A stretch of 64,000 nucleotides of DNA from Vandiemenella viatica (taxonomy: Eukaryota > Arthropoda > Insecta > Orthoptera > Morabidae). The notes beneath the pieces were generated by a model. It saw only the letters and a list, made by a program, of their open reading frames with translations. It made no database searches and was not told the origin of the DNA. Positions 10,463 to 22,094 of the stretch are shown here, piece by piece (the first letter of the stretch is position 1; every line of letters starts with the position of its first letter). The stretch is from assembly GCA_031002005.1 (NCBI GenBank), contig CM061918.1, positions 57,789,478-57,853,477 of the forward strand, in the 5' to 3' direction. Position numbers and translations under genes: made by a program.

Positions 10463-12100
10463 TGTTAGGGTCGAAGCTGATATAGGGATTGGTATCGGCT
10501 TTTCCACCTAAGCTAAAATTCATCCAAAAAGTTGTCAAAGTTCGTAAAAAGTTCTATAACCGTGTAAAACCTTTTAGAATGCTAACTGTAATAATTAATA
10601 AGGTCGCCACTTACAGATTAACCTCCTGTAAGAAAGGCACTAAAGTAGAAATGAAATCCGGATAACTGAATTATACATTCTTGAAAATTTTCACAGAAGT
10701 TACAGAAGTCACAGTTAGCAATGGCAATCGGAGAAAATCATTAGCCGAAGATCACAAGTTGTGAAACAGAACAGACCGCACCACCCCAAATGAAATTGAA
10801 AGTTAAGATGAACACATGTCGGAAAGCTTTAAACTGTTGAGTTGGCCCCGCCTGTTTTAAAATGGTGTCGGTCAGCCATTCTTCTTGACCTTCCTACCCA
10901 TAAGTCACCGCGATCCCGGGTCTTCTCAAACTTGAGAACACGTACGACTACATGTGAACTCAACCAGGCACTTCAACAAAATGTGCTAAAAGATGGCGGC
11001 CGGGTCTCTTTTATCAAAGTGGTCTACTGACCTAGACAATAGTCTATCTGGAAAAAGAACCTGTTAACTGAGTGCTACTCGAAAATCACAAGATGAAGAG
11101 CATAATGAGAAAAGTGTAGTGGTGTGTTAGGCTTTGTTTTTAGAGCTTCCAGACCGGTGAAAATGAATTTTGAAGGTTGGTTAATTTAAAAGCACATTTG
11201 TTTCGCGTATTGTTATACGTCATCCTACGTCACATGAAAATTGTGACCCCTCAAACCTTTAAAATCTCAAGTTAATATTATTTTCAAAGTGTTCCCCAGC
11301 CTTTGCTAGGACCAGTGGTGTAAAAATCTTTTAAATCAGTTAAGGCTATCAGAAGTTATAGAATTTCTAAGTTTTACTGTTTTCCTAGCTTGTGCAACCG
11401 AAATTTCACTTTTTATTTAAAGACAGTTGTGGCCTGAAACTAAATTTAAATCGAACCTTTATTTAATTTAAGTACTTTAGGAAAGTTTTTATTTCGTGAA
11501 AGATGTTAGTTGGGAAGAAATTAAATCTTAAAAGTTCATTGCTATGACGCCATCACCAAGTTGGCTCTTATTTACTTATATTTTCTTTCTCTTAGTTGAC
11601 GGTTATCGGAAACTTAAAGAATATTGACTGGCTGGTTATTTTACTTCGTTACATTTACTTTTAAAGCTCTGAAGTTACTTAGATGTGCTGAAATTAAATA
11701 TTGAACTAAATCCCATATGGAGATGCTTTAAAATTCATATTTACTGCTTTAAATCGGTCTGGAACTGCGAGTTATTAGTGAATTTAATATCAAACGGTGA
11801 AATTCTAATTATTAAAGTGCTTTACAGTGTTTAATTTAGTGGAATATTAGCGTTGTGGTCGGGTAAACAAACCTGTGTATTTTGCTCAGGATTATTATGG
11901 ATTACGCTCATTTAGGTAAGTTTATGGTTTATATTTTACTAGAAACTTCTTATTTATGGTTGCTATGTGTGGTTTATTTACTTTTCTGAACTTAAAGTGT
12001 TGTTATTCGGATTTCAACTATGGTATCGTGCACTGATGTTAACCTCAAACTTTGCCGGATTTTAACTGAATCTCGAAAATAGAGAGTGAGGTAGCTTACA
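10463..12100. mobile_element. Solo LTR 1 (copy A only), 1638 bp
   Basis: The segment starts TGTTAGGG, ends GCTTACA and is flanked by a perfect 4-bp duplication CAGT (10459-10462, 12101-12104). Copy B has the uninterrupted site with a single CAGT at about 55445, which proves both boundaries. No internal coding region or second LTR is present, so it is a solo LTR formed after insertion; 4-bp duplications fit Gypsy-type elements. It shares with 41865-43903 the 5' end, a GGTCGCCAC motif about 140 bp in (10602-10610), and an ATTATTATGGATTAC segment followed by a splice-donor-like GGTAAGT (11893-11920). Confidence 0.92.
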
Positions 12101-12249
12101 CAGTTGTATATGCTTTGATCAGCAGTCCCTTGCACAGAATTCCAACAACATCTACCAAGCCTGATATCTAGCAATAAACTTCAATAAACTTCTAGTCCAC
12201 AAACACTCTCATCATTGGCCAGGAGACACTCCCATGGATCCTTACCACA

Positions 12250-12655
12250 CAAAAAACTGTATTCTGAGATATGTAACATGCGCCATTGTTCGACCACCTC
12301 CTTAACTAACCTTATCACTTGGGAAATCTTTCCCATCGTAGGTCAAGCCACCTGTGAAACATTCCATGTAAAATACCAGTTAACTATTGCCTGGCTTTTG
12401 ACATAGATTTATCCACCAATCAACTAATCAAACATTAGAATGAACAATCATAGACAAATGATATTCACCTCACAATCCAGACCACCCAGTAGCTATCAAT
12501 GATACCTCCATGACACCAATAATTTTAATTCTTGCTTCACCATCCATGCTATCAAATTTCTCCCAACAACAACAATCCCTCTGAACTTAAAAGATGCAAA
12601 CTGGCCTAGCTGAACATTCTGGGAACCATGCAACCACCTTGTTTCAACTTAAGAT
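12250..12655 (+). pseudogene. PLE GIY-YIG endonuclease remnant
   Basis: Pieces such as FPIVGQATCETFHVKYQLT correspond to FPIIGHATCANTHLIYQLT in the intact copies, and later pieces match the DHPVAIH and TTTPSELRRWELA regions, with several frameshifts. It is the C-terminal domain of the nested PLE, separated from its reverse transcriptase by the solo LTR. Counterpart about 55600-55960. Confidence 0.72.
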
Positions 12656-13380
12656 AATACTAAGTAATTGCTTGAAATTTTATTTTTTCCCTTCTCTACT
12701 GTCACCTTAAACCACTCTAAAATAGAGGTGATTTTTAATTTCATAGTTTTACAGTTTAATGTTCATGTTTATTTGCTTTTCTATTTTTATTTTTGTTTAT
12801 TTATGTATTTTATATTTACTATTTTGTTTGATTTTGCTATTCAATTATTTTGCCCACCCATATTTTATACCATATATTATATATTTACTAACTTTTCAAT
12901 GCTCATGTATTCTCTGCCATTTGTTTGAACTTACTTTCACCATTTACCTTGCTCAATGGTCAATATTTGAGGCCTTTGCCTACTACATCCATACATTTCT
13001 TGTTCTGTTGTTGACGGAGGTCCAAGACCTGAAAACTGCAATGTTTCTTTCATTTGTGTCCATTACATGCATCCACTCTGCCCTGCCATCCACTAAGGTA
13101 AGAGGTGGTTCATTTCCCTAAATTGAAATCTTATTATATACACTACAGTCTTGAGTCTCCCATCATACAGTATGTCGGTAGCTATTAATCAAATATCTTT
13201 ACAAATATCAAAAAAATCATGGGCCCCAGCTGGTTCCATAGATAGTTCTTGGTAGTTACATTTCAAAATTAATATTGTAGCAATAAACAGTAAATAGAAA
13301 TAATATATACCAAATTCACAATTTTAAGTGGCAGCACCAAATATGTAGAGTTGCAGATGTAGGTAAGACTTAAGAACATT

Positions 13381-13735
13381 AATTTAATTGCACTGGAGCA
13401 CACACTTCAGTGGCAATTTCCCTACACACCCATTTCTCCCCCCCCCCCTCTTTCCTGTACCCACCTACTTTTGCCATTTATAAATTTCAACTTTAAATTG
13501 TTTCAAAGTTTTTGGTAAATTATTAATTAATTCTATTGGTAACTTATTCAAACCCCTCATTCACTTACTAAGGAAAGAAAATCTTCCCACACCCTTGTGC
13601 CTAAAATTGAGTGTGAGTTTGTAGTCATGGTCATCTTTTCTGGTTCATGCATTACTTTTAATTCTTGCACCAATTTCTTTCCATGCCTCATGACTAATAT
13701 ATGCCTTCTACATTCCCCTCACTCTTTTGGACAAG
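13381..13735 (-). mobile_element. LINE family 1, decayed 3' end
   Basis: Minus-strand tail and 3' UTR (TTAATTTAATTGCACTGGAGCACACACTTCAGTGGC region) and broken ORF2 C-terminus. It is more diverged than other copies and contains a poly-C run that differs from copy B (56705-57060). Confidence 0.75.
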
Positions 13736-16279
13736 TGAGACAAGTCTGCTGGTGAATGATCAGGTGGCATGGTCTATCTTGGGATAGGTATCAGCACTTG
13801 TAGGCTGGGTGGATGCAAATCACATACTTGCAAAGTGATCTATTACTGTGGAATGAGCTGGGATTTGTTTAAAAGATTTATATTAAGTGGTCTGGTGATG
13901 ATGTTATGAGAAGACTAATGCGTTATTGTGATAAATTTCTGGGAATAATCAGAAAAACGCACAGCCGTGATATAATAATTGATTCAGAGAGTCTAGGTTA
14001 GAGAAAATTTGGTGAGAAAAACAGGATTACAATTGGTTTTTGGCTGTGCATGGTGGATGTTTTGTTGTGCTGGATCAGTTTTGCCTCAAGCTATTTGCTC
14101 TTGAACTCTATGGGATAATTTTTGGATTTAAGAGCTTTTACAAGGTTTTTGGAGCATAGGTGAAGCAGATGTGTCTGCCTTGGATGAATAGGCCATTTTG
14201 TAGACCTTGTTGTAGGTTTGCAGTTATATGTGAACAGAACTCTGCAATAGGCCATTTTGCCTGGAGGTGTATAAATCAAGGAAAGTGATGGGTGAGTGTG
14301 AAGTTAGGACCAAGGAAAGCTTGGGAAGTGATTATTATTAAGGGAGCAGGTTTTCAGCACACATACAAATCATAAAATTTTTTGTCTGTATATCTGAATC
14401 TATTGTAACTGAATCCAAGATACTATTTTGAATCCATGAGAAGATTGTCATCAGAGGGTATCATGTGTGTGCCAGTGGCACTGCCTCTTAAAAAATGGTA
14501 GATGAGGGATTGGAGGGATGGTCCACAGTATCTTATCTTTTTTTTATTAACATTGCCTTGCAATATTTCTTCATGCTCCATTGTTTGTAAGATAATAAGG
14601 AAATTCTGTTTTATTAGAGAATTCTACATTTTCATCTCTACTCCGCAACTGACTTAATTGTGGGAGACAGAGAATGCTTTGCACAAAAACACACCTATGA
14701 ATTCCAATCCCAAATAGCAAGAAAGAATTAATATTAGCATTTGTACAACACGGAATTTCTTTAACCTTATTTTCCATGTCATTGTGATCTAAATAGCTTA
14801 ACAGAAGAAGTATATTGCCACACTTGTAAATAAAATATGCCAAGCGATTTCTACTTATTGGTGTGAATTTTAACTTTACTTTAGTCACAAACAGGCAGAA
14901 AACGGAATATCACATCACTAATTCAGTGTACCAGTATTTGTGATCACTCATAATCATGTGACGGTAAACAAGCTACAATCCTGGTGTTGTTCCTAAAACA
15001 TAAGCTAAGCAAATACAAACTTTTATTTAGGCTTAACTAGGATCTATCTTCTTCCAATTTCCTCCATACCATTACCTAATGCTTTTGCAACAATCACTTG
15101 CTCTATCAAACTAGTCATTGCAAAATAATATTAACAGCTTTTTTGCTGCTTAGTTTCCTAAAAATATGAAGTTTTAGCCATTGGTTACATACTCTTAATC
15201 AAATGAAACTCGAAGGATTTTTCAAAACAAAAAATATAATTTGCTAGTTGCTAATGTACCAATATTGCACTTATTTTGATACTGAAGGTTAGTTGCCAGC
15301 AGAATGGCTGATAAGATTACATTCTCACACTTTTTCATTGTTGGACTTACATATTGCTTTCTGAAAAACCAGTTTCAGTTTTCTGTAGAGAGGGAAACAA
15401 GTCCACTTTTTGATTTTAAATATATATATAGGCATTTGTGAACTGAGCCCTTTTGTTCTCTGCAGAAATCCATGTAAAAATATTCAAATAATCTGCTTCT
15501 CATCACCACAAAATGTAAAAGTGAGTAGCTTACCATATGGGACAAAATAATTTATTTTTTTTGTCATATCCCTAAAACTTTTCAAACTGAACATGTCTCC
15601 TTTCTGCATTTAGCAATTCAATTGGGTGCAGGTACTGAGAAGGTTCCTATATAAAAGGCATTGGCTTTTTATTTCTCTCTCCTAAATTTCTTAATTAAAA
15701 AAGTCAATCCTCATCCTAGCTATATAATTAATAAGTCATGAAGTCATTTTGAGAATATAAATTAAGTGTGTTTAAATTTCCCTTTATAAATGTAAATCCC
15801 AATAGGGAAATGGAAATTTTTTATAATTTCATTTTGTTCTGCTACCTCATTTGTTACAACAAATGTATAATTTTTTTTTTTTCTATTCTGTAATAAAACA
15901 TTACTGTAAGCAAGATAAGAAAGTACGTTGTTGTGGAGAAGAAAATTACTGCATGACCAGGAAGGCATACATTGACGAATTGCATCAGAATGCAGACATC
16001 ACTGGCCCTGAAACATATTGCTTACAGATCTAATATTTACATTGACTCTGAACCAAAACATTACATAATGTGATAACATCAGTCACAACGGTAACACCAA
16101 TCCAACCCATAAGCATTCTGGACAAGAATGGGTACACCATCTTGTATCAGATTAATTCTCAGAAAAATTCTGATAATTGTTGATAATTGCTTGTCTATTA
16201 GAACCGTAGAATCAGTTACCCAGGATGCCTGTATTAAAGAATAAATATTTAGTGAAGCAGCTACTTTATATAATTTTTT
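13736..16279. other. Intron, no recognised feature
   Basis: Shared with copy B (57061-59637). Short open frames occur on the minus strand at 14091-14279 and 14571-14888, and the + strand frame ending at 16033 is moderately conserved, but none has splice support or a family I recognise. Confidence 0.45.
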
Positions 16280-16562
16280 TGAAAGATATTGGTGTAAGAT
16301 TTGAAAGTAATGCATGGAAGGGAAAAGATGACCATGACCACAAGCTGGCACTCGATTTCAGGCACAAGGGTGTAGGAAGATTCTCTTTTTTAGGTAAGGG
16401 TGTCAAGGATTGGAATAAGTTACCAAGAGAAATGAATAATTTGCCAAAAATGTTGAAAGAATTTAAAGTTAAAATTTGTAAATGGTAAATGTACATGGAT
16501 GCAGAAAAGGGGGAAGATGGGTGTTTAATGAAATTGCCACCGTCCATTGCAATTTAATTTAA
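16280..16562 (+). mobile_element. LINE family 1, 3' end fragment
   Basis: Plus-strand C-terminal ORF2 remnant: SNAWKGKDDHDHKLALDF, GRFSFLGKGVKDWNKLP, ending with CATTGCAATTTAATTTAATT. It lies directly in front of the acceptor of exon 6 (80 bp away). Counterpart 59638-59920. Confidence 0.85.
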
Positions 16563-16641
16563 TTTTCCACCAGCTGCCCTACCTAAATAAAATGTGGCAC
16601 TTTTTTAAAAAAGTAACTAATGTTTGTCACTGTTCACACAG

Positions 16642-16869
16642 GTTAGAACTGGAAAACTGTAAAGATTTGCATGGAGCAGCAATATTGCATGTGTCTCGCA
16701 TTCCAACACTGCGGCAGTTGCTGCTCACAGAGTGTGACTTGAAAAAATTACAACCCGGTCTGGAACGTATATTGGATATTTCCTCTTTGGAAGTTCTTAG
16801 CTTCAGTTTTACTCATTATGCCTGCTCTTTTCCTTTTGACCTGATTCCTGGAAATCTTGTCAATCTGAG
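16642..16869 (+). CDS. F-box/LRR gene, LRR exon 6, copy A
   Basis: A 228-bp symmetric exon with acceptor TTCACACAG and donor GTAGGT. It encodes LRRs: LELENCKDLHGAAIL, IPTLRQLLLTECDLKKL and SSLEVLSFSFTHY, ending in GNLVNLR. One residue differs from the copy at 60000-60227 (Ser here, Arg there, in LSF-S/R-F). Splice sites and frame are preserved. The next exon is not in this copy: a LINE begins about 30 bp into the following intron and the sequence then enters the assembly gap. Confidence 0.83.
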
Positions 16870-16899
16870 GTAGGTAATATGTACTATTGTTAAGCTGTA

Positions 16900-17615
16900 T
16901 GTTTAATGCTATCGAGGAACATGATCATATGTGCACAGAAATGATGAAATATATACCGCTTCCTTGGATCAAGGAAAAATTACCAGCCGAATGGAAGACC
17001 GCCATCATAAGTCCAGTGTTTAGAAATGGGAATGTTAATTGTCCTCAAAATTATAGACCGATCTCATTAACATCAATATTTTGTAGAATTTTAGAACACA
17101 TCATCTATTCAAATGTTATGCGGATTTTGGATGAAGATGAGCTTTTAAAACCCAAATCAACATGGATTCAGAAAAGGCCGATGCTGCGAAACACAACTTG
17201 CACTTTTAATTCACGACTTGTGCCTATTATGGATGGGCAATCCCAGGTTGATATAGTTCTATTAGATTTTTAAAAAGCTTTCGACACTGTGCCTCACTCT
17301 AGGTTATTTAGGAAGCTTTGTGGCTACGGTATATCTAGACAAATATGTGACTGGGTTGCAGACTTTCTGAAGGCAGAACACAGTGTGTGGTACTTGACAG
17401 TGATCGTTAATCGCTTACTGAAGTGGGGCTGTAGTTCCCCAGGGAAGCGTGTTAGGCCTCTGTTGTTTCTCATATACATCAAATGATCTATGCGACATAA
17501 TCGGGGGGATGAAAAGATTATTTGCCGATGATGCTATTGTTTATCATGAATTCAAAACTCAGGAAGACTGTGCTTTGTTACAAGATGATATTATGAAAAT
17601 AATTGCGTGGTGTAC
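16900..17615 (+). mobile_element. LINE family 2 reverse transcriptase, broken, copy A
   Basis: Reverse-transcriptase motifs appear in order: WKTAIISPVF, NYRPISLTS, a broken HGFRKGR region, DF-KAFDTVPH, then RLFADDAIVYH with the FADD catalytic box. Stops and frameshifts break it in several places. It starts with an internal deletion relative to copy B, and the 3' part runs into the N gap. The sister copy at 60264-61785 shows the rest of the element. Confidence 0.85.
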
Positions 17616-18615
17616 NNNNNNNNNNNNNNNNNNNNNNNNNNNNNNNNNNNNNNNNNNNNNNNNNNNNNNNNNNNNNNNNNNNNNNNNNNNNNNNNNNNNN
17701 NNNNNNNNNNNNNNNNNNNNNNNNNNNNNNNNNNNNNNNNNNNNNNNNNNNNNNNNNNNNNNNNNNNNNNNNNNNNNNNNNNNNNNNNNNNNNNNNNNNN
17801 NNNNNNNNNNNNNNNNNNNNNNNNNNNNNNNNNNNNNNNNNNNNNNNNNNNNNNNNNNNNNNNNNNNNNNNNNNNNNNNNNNNNNNNNNNNNNNNNNNNN
17901 NNNNNNNNNNNNNNNNNNNNNNNNNNNNNNNNNNNNNNNNNNNNNNNNNNNNNNNNNNNNNNNNNNNNNNNNNNNNNNNNNNNNNNNNNNNNNNNNNNNN
18001 NNNNNNNNNNNNNNNNNNNNNNNNNNNNNNNNNNNNNNNNNNNNNNNNNNNNNNNNNNNNNNNNNNNNNNNNNNNNNNNNNNNNNNNNNNNNNNNNNNNN
18101 NNNNNNNNNNNNNNNNNNNNNNNNNNNNNNNNNNNNNNNNNNNNNNNNNNNNNNNNNNNNNNNNNNNNNNNNNNNNNNNNNNNNNNNNNNNNNNNNNNNN
18201 NNNNNNNNNNNNNNNNNNNNNNNNNNNNNNNNNNNNNNNNNNNNNNNNNNNNNNNNNNNNNNNNNNNNNNNNNNNNNNNNNNNNNNNNNNNNNNNNNNNN
18301 NNNNNNNNNNNNNNNNNNNNNNNNNNNNNNNNNNNNNNNNNNNNNNNNNNNNNNNNNNNNNNNNNNNNNNNNNNNNNNNNNNNNNNNNNNNNNNNNNNNN
18401 NNNNNNNNNNNNNNNNNNNNNNNNNNNNNNNNNNNNNNNNNNNNNNNNNNNNNNNNNNNNNNNNNNNNNNNNNNNNNNNNNNNNNNNNNNNNNNNNNNNN
18501 NNNNNNNNNNNNNNNNNNNNNNNNNNNNNNNNNNNNNNNNNNNNNNNNNNNNNNNNNNNNNNNNNNNNNNNNNNNNNNNNNNNNNNNNNNNNNNNNNNNN
18601 NNNNNNNNNNNNNNN
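17616..18615. other. Assembly gap, 1000 N
   Basis: Exactly 1000 undetermined bases. The round length suggests a scaffold join with a placeholder size. The left contig ends inside LINE family 2 and the right contig starts inside LINE family 1, so the join lies between repeats. Open frames running through the gap are artefacts. Confidence 0.99.
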
Positions 18616-19530
18616 ACCCTGTGGCACACCAATTTTTACTTCAACTTCTTTTGATACTACCTTTCCTACCCTAACTTTCTGTTTTCTACCTTTCAAAAAT
18701 TCTTCTACCCAGCAAATGACTTTCTTATCCACTCCAATGGTTTTTACCTTATTTACTACCATTTTATGGCTTACTCTGTCAAGCGCCTTAGACAGATCTA
18801 GTGCTACACTATCAGTTTGGCCTCCCTTGTCCATTTCATTTGAAATATCTTGCATATATCCCACCAACTGAGATTCGCATGAATATCCTTGCCTGAAACC
18901 ATGTTGCCTGCTTGAAAACCACTTACATTCCTCACATATATTTTTGATGTGGTTGCATATCAATCTTTTCATTAATTTACCTACCACTGATGTCAAACTG
19001 ATTGGCCTGTGATTCTCAACTCTATTTCTCACCCCTCCCTTATGTACCGGTACTACTATTGAACTTTTCCAGTCCTGTGGTAAGTAGCAAGTGTCTAGAC
19101 TCAATTTAAATAATATTTCAAGATAAGGTACAATGTCACATCCGGCTATCTTTAAGATATCTGTAGTAATATTATCTTCACCAGCCCCTTTATTTATTTA
19201 TTTTCAGCTTTCTTATTTCCTTCATGATTTCCTCAGGATGGATATCAAATTTTTTACTATCGTCATTTCTAATTGTGTTGTTAAGCTCATTCTCCGAATT
19301 AGACCCTCCTGTTTCTGATTCATTGTCCCTAATGCTTTCACTGAACCAGTTACTTAAAATCTCTGCCTTTTTCAAATCGTCAGTAACTTCTTCTCCATCC
19401 TTATCTATAAGTGTCTCTACACCCTCCCTTCCTCTCAGTTTCCTGATATAGCCATAGAAATTTCTGATAGATATATTATCTGTGCTATTGATGTCTGTGC
19501 TGCTGAAAATAGCAGAGCATATCATTGACA
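18616..19530 (-). pseudogene. LINE family 1 ORF2: reverse transcriptase N-terminal half
   Basis: Minus-strand reading shows, in order, RNFYGYIRKLRGRE, VTDDLKKAEILSNWF, LPQDWKSSIVVPVHK, NHRPISLTSVVGKLMK, RQHGFRQGYSCESQL, ALDLSKALDRVSHK, EEFLKGRKQKVRVG and GVPQG. These are the standard non-LTR reverse-transcriptase blocks up to the point just before the catalytic YADD box, which is lost in the gap. One frameshift lies in a TTTA microsatellite at about 19190-19200. The RNF-GYIRKLRGR stretch also occurs at about 34650, which links this piece to the long family 1 copy there. Confidence 0.87.
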
Positions 19531-20889
19531 AAAGGAAAAAATAGTTTTTGAAAATGTGTAGGTTCTGGGCCTTACTCAATGGAATTGCAGATTATAGGAG
19601 CTTTCTATGAACATCTCAGTGACAGTGCAGTTAATAGGCAGATCCTTAAACAGAAATTAAGCAACCTCAAATGTCATAGTGCACCACATACAAATCAAGA
19701 CCATTAATCAAAAGAAAGTGGACTGAATATGAACTACCCAATGAAAATAGTGTGATAATGCACAAAGTCACATTTAGTTTGCTCAGTACAAAGGCAGACT
19801 CATTGTAGTGAATAGAACTTTGAACATGTGAGTGAGAGGAGCAGCATGGTGCAGACAATGTATAAGTGCAACTGTGACAGGGACCAGCAATTTGGATCAG
19901 AATTTTTAACAGATGATAGTCAGAGCCTGTATAAGATACCAGAGCATGTTGCTGAAACACAATTATATAACACCACTGGGCACTTACATCATGGCACTGT
20001 GAAAGTCACCTTCATGTTGTACCAATATTAAGTAAGTCTGACATTGATTGAAGAGTTGTGAATATGCTATTATTATTGTAGGTATTTTGGTGTGATGTAT
20101 GATGGGAGGTTTGTTAGAAAGGTTATTTTCTGCTTCTGTTCCCAAAGTGACAGCTTTACGGTCTACTGGTTGTACCTATCAGTTCACTAACCTGCCCCAG
20201 TTTATTAACAGCTTGAAACTTGGTTCTTGAACGTGGTTCCTTTCTTGAATCTGACACTTATAATTAGTAAATGAGGATTTACATAAGCTGAGTGGATGTT
20301 ACTTCCAAGACATATGTGGCTCAGCTAATTTGAATACAGGGGTAGGTAAAGAATTATAATTATTTTTGCTTGAAATGAAGCTCCCAGAAGAAAAAAAAAA
20401 AAAAAAAAAAATTGAACTGTTGGAAGAGTAATGATTTATACACTGGTGATTGTCAGTAAACATTTTATATTACTGATTTTTCATAGTATCAGAGTAATGT
20501 CATTGCAAGATACAACTTCAGGTTGTTGTAAATAAGAGAAAATTTGGAGCTTGTTGTTATGTCTAAAATTTTTATTGCTGTCAATAGTGGTAAGGTTGAA
20601 ATGTGGCTTTGATGAGAAATAATAGACGTTTTACTCTATACAGCATCTTATCCCTTATACTATAGCAATGGATTGATACCTTATATATTGTCTTTATGTG
20701 AGGTGTTTGTTCCTATGAAATATTAAGATGATGTATTTCATAAGGGTGACATATGATTCATCACTTTTTCCTGTTGTTCAATGTGTGAATCTTTATTTAA
20801 ATCAGTATATCTCCTGCAGGAATTAGTATAATCTCTCACTATAGGTCTCAGGATCACAGTTAAATTTTTTTTTATGGTGCCACAGATAA
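19531..20889. other. Intergenic, no recognised feature
   Basis: AT-rich sequence between transposons, with a poly-A run at about 20392-20410. No splice-bounded frame, tRNA or transposon motif was found. Confidence 0.5.
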
Positions 20890-21775
20890 ATGGAAGCAGA
20901 TGAAGCTTATTTCTGTCTGAAGGATTTTGGAGAAAATAATATGCATTTTACCAAAATGAATGAACTGAAGATTAGGAGACAATGTGTTCATGATAAGAGT
21001 TTTGACGTGAAGAGTAGATTTCCTGCTCTTGTTAGACATGCAACAGGCTTGATGCTAAACCTGCAGCAGGCATCTAGTCTGCATCAACTTCTACCATTCA
21101 ACCAGTGGGAAACACAAGTCTGCACCTTCTGTCTGTCCAACAGAGAGGCTAGAGAGCATATTATATACCCTGGAGAGAGCTATCACATTCTCCCCGTGAT
21201 GTACAAAAATACCTAAGAGTCAAATTTGACAAAGTCTTCACCTTGAGAGACTATTGTTACAACATGAAGCTGAAAGTGTGTGCACAAAATCATATCATCT
21301 GTAAATTAACAAATAGTAGATACGGAGCACAGCTATCCACACATCGGTTCTATCTGCTACAGAATATGCAGCCACACAGCAAAACACCCAGCATGCAAGG
21401 AAGATAAATTTAACCCTAAATGATACTTAATTCACAGAGACAAATTTCCTTCATTCTATTATCATAAATCATATTTACCATCTTGTGTGCATAGCTACTA
21501 CAGATATCAGAAGGAGGACACCTACAGAAAATGAAAATCAAATATAGGATGTAAAAACCGGGCATCCCACGTATTGATGGAAATCCCAACTCTTCAGCTT
21601 AAGAGCTTTTTCATACTGTCACACTGAACGCATTATCATCTAAAAAGTGGCAAGCAGAACTATGGAAAAATATTTCATTAAGAATAGTTTGGGAAAAATC
21701 CAATGGGGAATTCTACAGCAAGCTACCATTGCACTTGCATGACTTGGAAAGCTCTGCCCATGGTTATTGTTAAAT
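20890..21775 (+). mobile_element. Relic of another non-LTR retrotransposon (C-terminal region)
   Basis: An open frame of 108 codons ends with FCLSNREAREH. After a frameshift it continues with KYLRVKFDKVFTLRDYC, KVCAQNHIICKLTNSRYGA and then LVCIATTDIRRRT. These are decayed versions of the post-catalytic segments of a common insect reverse transcriptase (FHLSNREA, YLGVTLDRTL, ILRKLTGTTWGA, LAGIAPPDIRR; family knowledge from memory). This is neither family 1 nor family 2; it is probably Jockey/RTE-like. There are no close copies elsewhere in the window. Confidence 0.65.
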
Positions 21776-22094
21776 TAAATAGTTTGTTTTAGTAATAAGT
21801 AATTTGGTATTGAACATCCTCTTTTCACAGATATATCTTTCTCATGGGGCAACAGCTGGGAAAAAATAAGCTGTTGGAACTGACTTGAATGCAAGATTGC
21901 CATGGTACAAATTTTATTCAAAATACAAATAAAACACTAAGTAAAAATAGCTAGCACCATAGTAATCATCTAAATATTATGCATTTCAATAGATGTGAGC
22001 AAGTATCAATTTATGCCATTTCATTTCTACAGCAAAGTAAAGCTAAACCTATGGAATTCACCCATTTCATTGAAGTTAAAATTTTATATTTTCT

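Larger units (their letters stand above)
8620..13121 (+). mobile_element. Penelope-like element, long nested copy A
   Basis: Scattered segments rebuild the order of a PLE. An LPKIH motif (about 8835) and a DAASLYTN motif (about 9222) come from the reverse transcriptase N-terminal half. TVMGTYVAPSYANLF (about 10120) and a LIDDIF catalytic-box variant (about 10205) follow. GIY-YIG remnants are at 12250-12655, and a terminal sequence with CCATCCACTAAGGTAAG ends about 13121. Two LINE pieces (9009-9154, 9345-10083) and a solo LTR (10463-12100) interrupt it. It is dead: many stops, and the YxDD tyrosine is Leu. Counterpart: 53612-56445, without the LTR. Confidence 0.78.
1..17615. repeat. Segmental duplication, copy A
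   Basis: This whole block is collinear with 45619-60998: the same PLE, SINE, LINE pieces, three F-box/LRR exons, fold-back element, MITE, heat-shock-type promoter and nested PLE occur in the same order and orientation. The copies differ by scattered substitutions and small indels. Large differences are a solo LTR (10463-12100) and a LINE (5206-5791) present only in A, about 79 bp missing from the MITE in B, and different deletions in the final LINE. Position 1 already matches 45619, so the duplication probably starts left of the window. Copy A ends in an assembly gap. It may be a tandem gene duplication or a second haplotype placed in series. Confidence 0.93.

Noticed and set aside
14091..14279. 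Minus-strand 62-codon frame kept in both copies
   Set aside because: No motif, no splice support, and its substitutions between the copies are not clearly constrained.
17449..19104. Long open frames across the N gap (355-508 codons)
   Set aside because: They are open only because undetermined bases cannot give stops. Only the ends at 19104-18616 (minus) and 17449-17615 (plus) are real transposon coding.
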